Assembly (NCBI GenBank): GCA_018333895.1
Contig: JAGXSJ010000090.1
Coordinates: 1-52,824, forward strand
Direction of reading: 5' to 3'
Length of the DNA: 52,824 bases
From: Truepera sp.
GTDB lineage: Bacteria > Deinococcota > Deinococci > Deinococcales > Trueperaceae
The notes beneath the pieces are model-generated. The model saw nothing but the letters and a program-made list of their open reading frames with translations. It had not been told where the DNA came from and did no database searches. Below are positions 37,501 through 49,437 of the stretch, piece by piece (within the stretch, counting starts at the first letter, position 1; each line of letters starts with the position of its first letter). Made by a program: the position numbers and the translations under genes.

Positions 37501-40500
37501 TTTTGTTGTCACCGGCTGCGAGTTTTTAGCCTTCCTACGAGGGATTGAAACCTAGCTTGGGTGCTCTCACTGTCACCCCGTGGACGTGTTTTTAGCCTTC
37601 CTACGAGGGATTGAAACGCGGCCCAGGGGATGGCCAGGCCCCGGATCATGGCTGTTTTTAGCCTTCCTACGAGGGATTGAAACTCGTTATCATCGGCGTT
37701 AGTCGCACCGCGCCACGTGAGTTTTTAGCCTTCCTACGAGGGATTGAAACATGCTGTTCTTGAGGTTGCCGCGCTGCACCAGGATTGTTTTTAGCCTTCC
37801 TACGAGGGATTGAAACAACTGGCTGAAGAGATTGCCGCGCCGTTAGTCGGTGGTTTTTAGCCTTCCTACGAGGGATTGAAACAGTCCCTGCGCATCAATC
37901 TGGACAATGCGCTCGAGACTGTTTTTAGCCTTCCTACGAGGGATTGAAACCCCAGCGTTCTCGCAACGCTGGGCTACCGCCCATGGTTTTTAGCCTTCCT
38001 ACGAGGGATTGAAACGGGAACCAGCAACGCGCTAGGCCGGCTGAGCGACTAGTTTTTAGCCTTCCTACGAGGGATTGAAACCTCAGTTTGCGTCAAACGC
38101 TCTTGTGTCGCTATCAGCGTTTTTAGCCTTCCTACGAGGGATTGAAACCGTCCGAGGTCTGCGCCTACGGGCACGACTGCCGGGGTTTTTAGCCTTCCTA
38201 CGAGGGATTGAAACCCGGCGCCGACCAGATCACCCAGGCCGATGTCGGCAAGTTTTTAGCCTTCCTACGAGGGATTGAAACCCTAGAACTACCTCACCGC
38301 TTTCGTCGATGCGGTAGGTTTTTAGCCTTCCTACGAGGGATTGAAACCTGAGATTGACATCTACCCCAACGGGCACATGCAGGGTTTTTAGCCTTCCTAC
38401 GAGGGATTGAAACGAGTGCCGTAATGCCCGCTAGCTCGTCCAGTAGGCGTTTTTAGCCTTCCTACGAGGGATTGAAACGCGGATTGAACTTGGTAAGCAG
38501 CCATTCCAGTAATGGTTTTTAGCCTTCCTACGAGGGATTGAAACCCGGTCCAGTAGGTATGCCAGTGGGCCGCCCGGATGTGTTTTTAGCCTTCCTACGA
38601 GGGATTGAAACAGGCTCGAGCTCCAGAACTACGTCCGCCTGGCTGGGTTTTTAGCCTTCCTACGAGGGATTGAAACGTCTCCTTCGTCCAACATTGCCAG
38701 CGGCACAGGTGGGGTTTTTAGCCTTCCTACGAGGGATTGAAACTTGGATCGACCGGGCGAGTGCTCGCTGGGGCGAGTTGTTTTTAGCCTTCCTACGAGG
38801 GATTGAAACTTGAGGCGCACCCGCTCGCCTGGGCGGATGTGTGGCGTTTTTAGCCTTCCTACGAGGGATTGAAACTCAGCACTGACGGCCGCAGCGGGCC
38901 GCATCGCCTCGGGTTTTTAGCCTTCCTACGAGGGATTGAAACGCGACCTCTTTCTCGCTGTCGTCGCTCCATGTGCCGGTTTTTAGCCTTCCTACGAGGG
39001 ATTGAAACTAGGCCTGCTCGACGACCTCGCGGTAGTCGCTGGCGCGGTTTTTAGCCTTCCTACGAGGGATTGAAACCGAGACTATGGCCACCCAGGGCAG
39101 ATTGGCGTCGAATGTTTTTAGCCTTCCTACGAGGGATTGAAACCCGAGCGAGCACTTTGTTCGGCTCGAGGCTGCGGTGTTTTTAGCCTTCCTACGAGGG
39201 ATTGAAACATACCAGCGGAACGACGGTGACGGCCGTCATCATCCCAGTTTTTAGCCTTCCTACGAGGGATTGAAACGTCGTGAGCACTTCGGTCTGACTG
39301 TCGAAGCACTTGGGTTTTTAGCCTTCCTACGAGGGATTGAAACGAAACCGACACGCGGGTGCCGGCTTTCAAGAGGGGTTTTTAGCCTTCCTACGAGGGA
39401 TTGAAACAAGAGTCGTTCAACCGGCTCATCGGCACCATGCGGTGTTTTTAGCCTTCCTACGAGGGATTGAAACATAGCGCCGAGGGACGGCGACCTGCTC
39501 GGCGCAAGCGGTTTTTAGCCTTCCTACGAGGGATTGAAACCCGTATATGTCATAGAGCTTCATGTCAGTCCCTCTCGTTTTTAGCCTTCCTACGAGGGAT
39601 TGAAACAGACCACCGCCCGCTATCCCGGCTACCGCCGCCCGCGTTTTTAGCCTTCCTACGAGGGATTGAAACCGCTCGCCGGTGTCTTCGAGGAAGTCAC
39701 GCTCTCGGTTTTTAGCCTTCCTACGAGGGATTGAAACTAGAGGTCGGCTCCGGAGAGGTTGGCTCCGGAGAGGTTTTTAGCCTTCCTACGAGGGATTGAA
39801 ACTGGTTCGGCCCGACGCGCGTAGTGCTGGCGTCAGCTGTTTTTAGCCTTCCTACGAGGGATTGAAACTGCAAACCGATGCAATTGCACGCTCGTCAACG
39901 GTAACGTTTTTAGCCTTCCTACGAGGGATTGAAACACCACATTGCTACGCCCAAAGACCACAAAACTGATTGTTTTTAGCCTTCCTACGAGGGATTGAAA
40001 CGCGATGTGCTGGGCCTCGTCGACCACGTAGTGCGCGTTTTTAGCCTTCCTACGAGGGATTGAAACAGGCCTGGCGCTACGCAGACGAGTTCGGCTACGA
40101 CGTTTTTAGCCTTCCTACGAGGGATTGAAACATACCTTTGGCTCCGGAGAGGTCGGCTCTGTAGAGGGTTTTTAGCCTTCCTACGAGGGATTGAAACTGC
40201 GCAGGCTACGGCTGGACGCCTGATGACGTGGCCGTTTTTAGCCTTCCTACGAGGGATTGAAACTGGAGCCTGGGTGGCTTTGAGGTGGTGGTGGGTGTAG
40301 TTTTTAGCCTTCCTACGAGGGATTGAAACACGAGCGATCTCTACATCGACGACGAGTTGATAGCGCCGTTTTTAGCCTTCCTACGAGGGATTGAAACGGG
40401 TAAGGCCCCCTACCCAGCCCATTACCCGGCCGGTTTTTAGCCTTCCTACGAGGGATTGAAACACTATCATTCAGAAACAACATGGCATAGCCAAGGCCCT

Positions 40501-43500
40501 GTTTTTAGCCTTCCTACGAGGGATTGAAACCGGCGCCTTCAGCCCTCCCAGCACGGCAAAGTTTGCGTTTTTAGCCTTCCTACGAGGGATTGAAACCCGC
40601 TGTGCCTCATGGCAATGCCAGATTTGCATCTTGTTTTTAGCCTTCCTACGAGGGATTGAAACCCGGGGTCGTCGGCATCGTTCTTGACCGCATCCTCGTT
40701 TTTAGCCTTCCTACGAGGGATTGAAACTAGCTGCTTCGCGTCGTACACGGGCCGGGAGAGGCCGTTTTTAGCCTTCCTACGAGGGATTGAAACAAGCGCG
40801 GCTTCGAGCTCCACGGCTTCGACGGCAAGTTTTTAGCCTTCCTACGAGGGATTGAAACAGGCCTGGCGCTACGCAGACGAGTTCGGCTACGACTCGTTTT
40901 TAGCCTTCCTACGAGGGATTGAAACCTGGCAGTAGTAACCGACTACGAACACAAGTTAGTGGTTTTTAGCCTTCCTACGAGGGATTGAAACTAAGCGTGC
41001 AGCACCGAACACCAGGAGGCACCGGGGAGGTTTTTAGCCTTCCTACGAGGGATTGAAACACCCTCTCGATGGTCGTCCACGGGATGCGCCATAAAGTTTT
41101 TAGCCTTCCTACGAGGGATTGAAACGGAGTCCATCACCATCAACCTCCCCCACGGCGTACTGGTTTTTAGCCTTCCTACGAGGGATTGAAACCGCACCGT
41201 AGGAGCCGGTGACGCGGTAACTGGGTCCAGTTTTTAGCCTTCCTACGAGGGATTGAAACGCACACCGCCGGATTGGACCAGGACGCGGCTAAAGAGTTTT
41301 TAGCCTTCCTACGAGGGATTGAAACAAGCGCAACCACATGATCATGCGCCGCAGAATCAAGTTTTTAGCCTTCCTACGAGGGATTGAAACAAGTACCGCC
41401 GGCTGGACCTGGCCAGCGGCAACGAGAGTTTTTAGCCTTCCTACGAGGGATTGAAACGGGACATCCTGCACAAGCAAAGCAGCCACCTGGTTTCTAGTTT
41501 TTAGCCTTCCTACGAGGGATTGAAACCCGGTGTAGACCAAGGTGAGATTCGGACGGCGACCGTGTTTTTAGCCTTCCTACGAGGGATTGAAACTCAGGGA
41601 GGTGTGCTTAGAGACCACGTGCGACATTGTTTTTAGCCTTCCTACGAGGGATTGAAACGACACTGGAAGAGGCTACCGAGTGGCTGAAAGAGCGGTTTTT
41701 AGCCTTCCTACGAGGGATTGAAACGGCATGGGGAGAGTCAGGCCTTCTTGCGCACCGCGAGGTTTTTAGCCTTCCTACGAGGGATTGAAACACCTATGAG
41801 GGTGCCAGCCCCGCCGAAGCGGGGCTTTGTTTTTAGCCTTCCTACGAGGGATTGAAACTTGACCACTCACCGGCGCGCCATATCCCTCCGGCTCGGTTTT
41901 TAGCCTTCCTACGAGGGATTGAAACCGGATCGCCAGCCGGTGCCGGTTGCCGACGCGGCAGTTTTTAGCCTTCCTACGAGGGATTGAAACTTAACATCAT
42001 CGTCGGCCTCCTGACCGGCGACCTCGGTTTTTAGCCTTCCTACGAGGGATTGAAACTGAGCTCGCCCAAGAGCTGGCGAGCTAGGAAGGACGGTTTTTAG
42101 CCTTCCTACGAGGGATTGAAACCGGGTGCAGCTCCCGGACCGGAGGACTACGGCAGACCGTTTTTAGCCTTCCTACGAGGGATTGAAACAACAGCTTTAA
42201 GATGATTGGCAGCGGGTTGGTGTAGTTTTTAGCCTTCCTACGAGGGATTGAAACTTGGTATGGCCGGCGCGGTGAGTGTGTCTCCCCGCCGTTTTTAGCC
42301 TTCCTACGAGGGATTGAAACTGGAGGCTGGAGCGGCTGCCCAGGGCGGGCCGGTTGGGTTTTTAGCCTTCCTACGAGGGATTGAAACGCGGCCTTACAGC
42401 AGGCGGCACGCCTGCGATCCGATCGTTTTTAGCCTTCCTACGAGGGATTGAAACTTGGGACGGTACGGCATGGTCGTTGCTCCAAATCGCGTTTTTAGCC
42501 TTCCTACGAGGGATTGAAACCCGGCCGGCTCGCAGCGGAAGAGGACCTCTGATGGTTTTTAGCCTTCCTACGAGGGATTGAAACTCGCCCTTGAGGAGGG
42601 CACCTTCCGTTTCAACCGCCCCGTTTTTAGCCTTCCTACGAGGGATTGAAACTACACCCGGGCTTGCTCTGACTATCTCCACGAACTGTTTTTAGCCTTC
42701 CTACGAGGGATTGAAACGCGCGTCAGCCGCTACCCGCCGTCGCGGAAGCGTTTTGTTTTTAGCCTTCCTACGAGGGATTGAAACCGGAATGGCGGAAGCT
42801 AGATGAGCGCCGAGATGAGCGGTTTTTAGCCTTCCTACGAGGGATTGAAACTGACCAGCGCCGGGAACATCCGCTTCGACGCCGAGGCGTTTTTAGCCTT
42901 CCTACGAGGGATTGAAACGAGGCGGGCTACATCCTGGCAGAGCTTGCCGGCCGGGTTTTTAGCCTTCCTACGAGGGATTGAAACCCGATCCGGAGGTGTT
43001 GGCCGAGCGGCCGTTCTGGAGTTTTTAGCCTTCCTACGAGGGATTGAAACTCGTCAACGACCAGACGGTCGCCAAGACCAACGGCACGGTTTTTAGCCTT
43101 CCTACGAGGGATTGAAACGAATACGGCGCCCTTCGGAACGGTGTCTGGGGTCGTTTTTAGCCTTCCTACGAGGGATTGAAACTGCACTACCTGCACACGC
43201 CGCCCAGCGACGAGCTCGAGTTTTTAGCCTTCCTACGAGGGATTGAAACAAGATCTCAAAGAGTACGCTGCCGTAGCCAGCGGCGGTTTTTAGCCTTCCT
43301 ACGAGGGATTGAAACCGGCGATATCAACGGCAGCTTCGGCGCCACCGAGTACGGTTTTTAGCCTTCCTACGAGGGATTGAAACGTGACGCTCTCAACAAA
43401 CGGCAAGGTGGTGACAAGCGTTTTTAGCCTTCCTACGAGGGATTGAAACAGCGCTATGACGATATTTCCGCCGACCCCCTGCAACGTTTTTAGCCTTCCT

Positions 43501-46500
43501 ACGAGGGATTGAAACGCCCATTCAACGGTGTCGAGGAGCCAGGGCATGATCGGTTTTTAGCCTTCCTACGAGGGATTGAAACTCGGAGGCGCAGATCCAA
43601 CAGCAAGCGTTGGCTATGGTTTTTAGCCTTCCTACGAGGGATTGAAACCGAGCTGTTGAGCCCGACCATGAGGTTCCCGCCCAGGTTTTTAGCCTTCCTA
43701 CGAGGGATTGAAACACGGGCTCAGCTCATGAGCGGCCTCCTGCTGCCCTGTTTTTAGCCTTCCTACGAGGGATTGAAACATGCCGACGCTGATCCAAGCG
43801 CCGTCCTCCAGGCCCCGGTTTTTAGCCTTCCTACGAGGGATTGAAACGCGTACCAGAACTCTCGCTCGAAAGGGGCCGCGGATGGTTTTTAGCCTTCCTA
43901 CGAGGGATTGAAACTGGGACGCTGGCAGCATTCAGCCAGTTCTGCGCTCTGTTTTTAGCCTTCCTACGAGGGATTGAAACTACCAATGGTTGGCTAAGGG
44001 TCGAGTGGCGACATCCGGTTTTTAGCCTTCCTACGAGGGATTGAAACTGAACTCTACACCGAGGGCCGGTATCTGCCGGTACGGTTTTTAGCCTTCCTAC
44101 GAGGGATTGAAACCATCCTGGGTGGCGGCTCTATGATGACATACGCAAAGTTTTTAGCCTTCCTACGAGGGATTGAAACACGGTCATCCCGTCACCGAAA
44201 ATCTCAACCAGGTAGGTTTTTAGCCTTCCTACGAGGGATTGAAACGAACATGCCTGCTGCCAATAAGTAGGCCCGCCCGGGTTTTTAGCCTTCCTACGAG
44301 GGATTGAAACACGGAAGCGGCTCTGTCTGGCCATGGCCTCGATGAGTTTTTAGCCTTCCTACGAGGGATTGAAACCTGCAACCAGCGACAGCGCGCCACA
44401 AAGGCGCTGAGTTTTTAGCCTTCCTACGAGGGATTGAAACCACTCTGACGCCTAGCTCGCCGGCCAGATGCTCCACGTTTTTAGCCTTCCTACGAGGGAT
44501 TGAAACCAACAGGAATTAAAGGCTAGGGGATGGACGATCCAGTTTTTAGCCTTCCTACGAGGGATTGAAACTAGGCATGCAGGATGGTGCACCACGTGGC
44601 ACCCGGGAAGTTTTTAGCCTTCCTACGAGGGATTGAAACACGACGCAACTCGGCTAGGTTCTAACGAAGCACTTACGTTTTTAGCCTTCCTACGAGGGAT
44701 TGAAACACCTCCCTAATCCGCGCGTGAATGCGTCGGATTAACGTTTTTAGCCTTCCTACGAGGGATTGAAACACGACCACACCATCACCGGCCCCTCAGG
44801 CCGTGAAGGTTTTTAGCCTTCCTACGAGGGATTGAAACAGCAGATACGAAAGAGTTCTTAGAGCTTTGCCGTTCGTTTTTAGCCTTCCTACGAGGGATTG
44901 AAACGAGTGTAGTCACTGCCTGGGCTACGGCTACCACTGGTTTTTAGCCTTCCTACGAGGGATTGAAACTGGGGGAGGGTCGTTTGCAGATTGGAACGCC
45001 AGTTTTGTTTTTAGCCTTCCTACGAGGGATTGAAACTAACGACGGCTCGCCCGGAGGGCGGGGCCGTCCGCAGTTTTTAGCCTTCCTACGAGGGATTGAA
45101 ACCAGAACGCCCTGGCGCTGCAACCCGACATCAACGAGGTTTTTAGCCTTCCTACGAGGGATTGAAACGGGCGTGGTGGTCTTTACCAGAGACGACATGC
45201 GCTGTTTTTAGCCTTCCTACGAGGGATTGAAACGCGATCATCACCAGCCATGCCCACGAGCAGGACTGCAGTTTTTAGCCTTCCTACGAGGGATTGAAAC
45301 CGCGCAATCCAGAGCGCCTCGCTAATCATGTCTAGTTTTTAGCCTTCCTACGAGGGATTGAAACACGCCGAGAGGGAGGTGGCAATGCAACCCGCGCCGA
45401 GTTTTTAGCCTTCCTACGAGGGATTGAAACTTGGTCTGGCGGGGTCAACCATCGAGGAGTAGGAGGGTTTTTAGCCTTCCTACGAGGGATTGAAACTTGG
45501 CCCCGCGCCAAGAACCAGGCCCGGATCATGGTTTTTAGCCTTCCTACGAGGGATTGAAACGGAGACTGGGGTAACTACGAGTACGTCCACGTTAAGGTTT
45601 TTAGCCTTCCTACGAGGGATTGAAACGCGACCGCGGCACGCGGCGGTAAAGCATCCGAGTCCGTTTTTAGCCTTCCTACGAGGGATTGAAACGCAACATG
45701 CCTTAATCTACCGCGTGCGCGGCGCTTCGTTTTTAGCCTTCCTACGAGGGATTGAAACTCGTAGACGAGGCTGGTGATGTCGGCTACGACGACCTGTTTT
45801 TAGCCTTCCTACGAGGGATTGAAACCTATGTGTTCGGCCTCGGCGAGTGGCGCCTCCGCGTGGTTTTTAGCCTTCCTACGAGGGATTGAAACGCAATTAC
45901 CTCCCGATCTCGTGACGGCCATTGCGTGGTTTTTAGCCTTCCTACGAGGGATTGAAACTGCAGCCTCTTCAGGCCATCCAGCAGGCATTCACTGTTTTTA
46001 GCCTTCCTACGAGGGATTGAAACCCACCCTGTTAGACCGTGCGAAAGATATCCGCGAGGGTTTTTAGCCTTCCTACGAGGGATTGAAACCAACCACGCCT
46101 CGCTCCAATAGAGCGGGAGGCCCTCGTTTTTAGCCTTCCTACGAGGGATTGAAACAGAGCGACCTGGACGACTATGGCCTCGACCCCTACGGTTTTTAGC
46201 CTTCCTACGAGGGATTGAAACGCAACATGCCTTAATCTACCGCGTGCGCGGCGCTTCTAGTTTTTAGCCTTCCTACGAGGGATTGAAACTCATGTAGACC
46301 CTGTTTACTGGGAGCGCTTGTGCGCAGTTTTTAGCCTTCCTACGAGGGATTGAAACAACTCATCATTGTCCCCTCATGCCCCCTCGTGATCGTTTTTAGC
46401 CTTCCTACGAGGGATTGAAACCGGTTTCTCATCCAGTTCTGGACCACGTGGTCGGAAGTTTTTAGCCTTCCTACGAGGGATTGAAACTTGTCCTCGGCGT

Positions 46501-47949
46501 TAACTTACCGCGCAGCCACAGGTTTTTAGCCTTCCTACGAGGGATTGAAACACGGCTGACTCGACCAGCGGGGTGCTGTCATGGATGCGTTTTTAGCCTT
46601 CCTACGAGGGATTGAAACACGGCCATGTCAAACGCCGCTAGATCCAAGCCAGGGGTTTTTAGCCTTCCTACGAGGGATTGAAACGGCGCTTCATTCTGGG
46701 CCAATGGGTGCAGGCCGAGGGTTTTTAGCCTTCCTACGAGGGATTGAAACAACTCATCATTGTCCCCTCATGCCCCCTCGTGATCGTTTTTAGCCTTCCT
46801 ACGAGGGATTGAAACGTAATCCTCACCGCGGTGTAGACCTAGCGCCCTGGCCTGGTTTTTAGCCTTCCTACGAGGGATTGAAACGTGCTGAAACTGGTGC
46901 GCACCATCGAGAAACTGATGGGTTTTTAGCCTTCCTACGAGGGATTGAAACGATAGCGCGCTGGAGGGTCTTCGTGCGGTTCATACTGTTTTTAGCCTTC
47001 CTACGAGGGATTGAAACTAGCCGTGACCGACGCTGCTCCCATCGGCGTGTTCGAGTTTTTAGCCTTCCTACGAGGGATTGAAACAGCAGGACATCGCAGA
47101 GGAGGAGCGCCGAAATATCGAGTTTTTAGCCTTCCTACGAGGGATTGAAACACGCTCGCGCTCAAGGCCCTGGGACTGGCGAAGTTGGGTTTTTAGCCTT
47201 CCTACGAGGGATTGAAACGCCATCACTGGCCAAGGTGCGTCGAACTGGTCGTACCGTTTTTAGCCTTCCTACGAGGGATTGAAACTTTTCTGGGAGGGCC
47301 GAGGCGCAAAAAAATAAGCGGTTTTTAGCCTTCCTACGAGGGATTGAAACGCACGAACGCTCGCCGTCTAGCTGACGGATTGGCCCCGTTTTTAGCCTTC
47401 CTACGAGGGATTGAAACTGTTCCGGCTCGACCGTGCGCGGCTTCAGCTCATAGCGTTTTTAGCCTTCCTACGAGGGATTGAAACGTGCCGGGGCAGCACG
47501 GCGTGCCGAATCCGCTCACGGTTTTTAGCCTTCCTACGAGGGATTGAAACTCCTCGAGTGCCAAATGCTCCACGTAGATGTCGGGGTTTTTAGCCTTCCT
47601 ACGAGGGATTGAGACTCAAGATGCTCTCGTGCTCGGCGGATGATCTGCTCACGTTTTTAGCCTTCCTACGAGGGATTGAAACCCGATGGACCGGATATAG
47701 TCGCCGATCCGCTCGAAGAGTTTTTAGCCTTCCTACGAGGGATTGAAACAACGTGCGCCCACGGATAGTGTGCTTGGACGCGCCGCGTTTTTAGCCTTCC
47801 TACGAGGGATTGAAACTTCACCGCCCCCGGATGGCTGACGATGAAGTCTCGAGTTTTTAGCCTTCCTACGAGGGATTGAAACCAACAGCTGGCCACTCTA
47901 CCGCAGGAGCTCGAATACCGTTTTTAGCCTTCCTACGAGGGATTGAAAC
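34548..47949 (+). CRISPR. CRISPR array, ~203 repeats / ~202 spacers; repeat GTTTTTAGCCTTCCTACGAGGGATTGAAAC (30 bp), spacers mostly 35-38 bp
   Basis: Manual enumeration of repeat starts from 34548 to 47920, mean period ~66 bp; 3' end ATTGAAAC gives a typical 8-nt crRNA 5' handle. Count may be off by one or two. Confidence 0.99.
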
Positions 47950-48143
47950 TCTCTACCTCGGCGGACTTTGGAAGCGCCTTCTAGGCTTGTACTGACGGCC
48001 ATCCAGGCAACGGGGGAGTCGGTAGCGGTGCGCGGCCTCCCCCAAAGAAAAACCTGTGTGCTATACTTGGCCACAACCCTTTGGGGCGGGCCTGGACTCC
48101 CAAGACCCCATTGCTGGACGGTGCAGTGACCAGGCGCTGCCAC

Positions 48144-48348
48144 CTAGTATTTTGGCCACCTTAGAAACCCCCTGCGCTGCGCCTCGTGGTAAGTTCGGTC
48201 GCGTGTCTCAAAAAATGTATGCCCGTCCACCACAAACCCGCTTTGGTACTCCGCCACGAACAGGACGTTGCGGTCGCGGGTGTCTTCGTAGCGCTTGATA
48301 TAGCACTGTCTGAAGACCAGGGTGCGGCCGGTGTTCGCATCCTTAAGG
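48144..48348 (-). pseudogene. Start-less ORF ending in a stop, abutting the orphan repeat
   Basis: Own minus-strand translation: LKDANTGRTLVFRQCYIKRYEDTRDRNVLFVAEYQSGFVVDGHTFFETRDRTYHEAQRRGFLRWPKY*; open into the orphan repeat with no ATG. Confidence 0.4.
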
Positions 48349-48378
48349 GTTTTTAGCCTTCCTACGAGGGATTGAATT
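48349..48378 (+). repeat. Orphan degenerate CRISPR repeat (28/30 match, terminal AC->TT)
   Basis: GTTTTTAGCCTTCCTACGAGGGATTGAATT, ~400 bp beyond the last array repeat. Confidence 0.95.
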
Positions 48379-48472
48379 GGAGCACTGCCAGGGCGGTCGT
48401 CATGCGGTAGCCACCACCGTGTTAGCCTGACTATGCGCCTGCTTTCAGGCTCGGATACGGAGTAAGCGGACC

Positions 48473-49429
48473 ATGAACACCATCCTCGTCACCGGCGCAC
48501 TCGGGCAGATCGGCGCCGAGCTCGTCCCCGCCCTGCGCACCCGCTATGGCGACGACCGAGTCGTCGCCTCGGATATCCGCATCGCGCCCCGCGAGCGCCT
48601 AGGGCGCAACGGCCCCTTCGAAATCGTCGACTGCACCGACTCCCACCAGCTACAGGCGGTGGTGCGCAAATATCGGATCGACACCATCTACCACCTGGCG
48701 GCGCTGCTCTCGGCGGTCTCGGAGCAGAAGCCCCAGGTCGCCTGGGAGGTCAACGTGGGCGGCCTTTACAAGGTGCTCGAAGTTGCTCGCCAAGAGCGCT
48801 GCGCGGTGTTCGTGCCCAGCTCCATCGGCGCCTTTGGGCCGAGCACCCCACGCGAGAAGACCCCACAAGACACCATTCAGCGCCCGACCACCATGTACGG
48901 CGTTACCAAGGTGACGGCGGAGCTGCTTTGCGACTACTACTACCACCGCTTCGGGGTAGACGCGCGGGGCTTGCGCTTCCCCGGACTGATCTCTTATGTG
49001 GCGCCGCCGGGCGGCGGCACCACCGACTATGCAGTGGAAATCTTCTACGCCGCCATCCGCTATGGGCGCTACACCTGCTTCTTAAAGGGCGATACCCAGC
49101 TCGACATGATGTACATGCCCGATGCCATTAACGCCGCCATGCAGCTGATGGAGGCCGACCCCAAAAAGCTCTTGCACCGCAACGCCTTTAACGTCACCGC
49201 CATGCAGTTCACACCCGAAGTGCTGGCCCAAGAGCTCCGCCACCACCTCCCGCATTTCACCCTAGACTACGAGATCGACCCCGTCCGGCAAGCTATCGCC
49301 GACTCTTGGCCACGCTCGCTAGACGACAGCGCCGCCCGCTCCGAGTGGGGATGGCAGCCCCGCTACGACCTGCCGGCCATGGTGCGGGATATGCTCAGCA
49401 AGCTGCGCACCAAGGCCGAGACACACTAG
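48473..49429 (+). CDS. NAD-dependent epimerase/L-threonine 3-dehydrogenase (SDR type)
   Basis: ILVTGALGQIGAELV; FVPSSIGAFGP; MYGVTKVTAELLCDYYYHRFGVDARGLRFPGLIS; followed by kbl. Confidence 0.88.
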   Translation: MNTILVTGALGQIGAELVPALRTRYGDDRVVASDIRIAPRERLGRNGPFEIVDCTDSHQLQAVVRKYRIDTIYHLAALLSAVSEQKPQVAWEVNVGGLYKVLEVARQERCAVFVPSSIGAFGPSTPREKTPQDTIQRPTTMYGVTKVTAELLCDYYYHRFGVDARGLRFPGLISYVAPPGGGTTDYAVEIFYAAIRYGRYTCFLKGDTQLDMMYMPDAINAAMQLMEADPKKLLHRNAFNVTAMQFTPEVLAQELRHHLPHFTLDYEIDPVRQAIADSWPRSLDDSAARSEWGWQPRYDLPAMVRDMLSKLRTKAETH

Positions 49430-49437
49430 GAGGCCCC

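Noticed and set aside
37621-45530. Similarity between spacers around 37618 (ggccccggatcatggct) and 45511 (ggcccggatcatg) as another duplicate
   Set aside because: Shared stretch is short (about 13 bp) and offset; could be chance in a ~200-spacer array.
34442-47896. Dozens of ORFs of 60-103 aa across the array with recurring FQSLVGRLKT / VSIPRRKAKN / FLAFLRGIET motifs
   Set aside because: They are translations of the CRISPR repeat in different frames, not proteins.
47986-48058. Hairpin GGGGGAG...CTCCCCC after the array as a terminator
   Set aside because: There is some inverted complementarity but no clear U-tract on the plus strand; cannot be called a terminator by eye.
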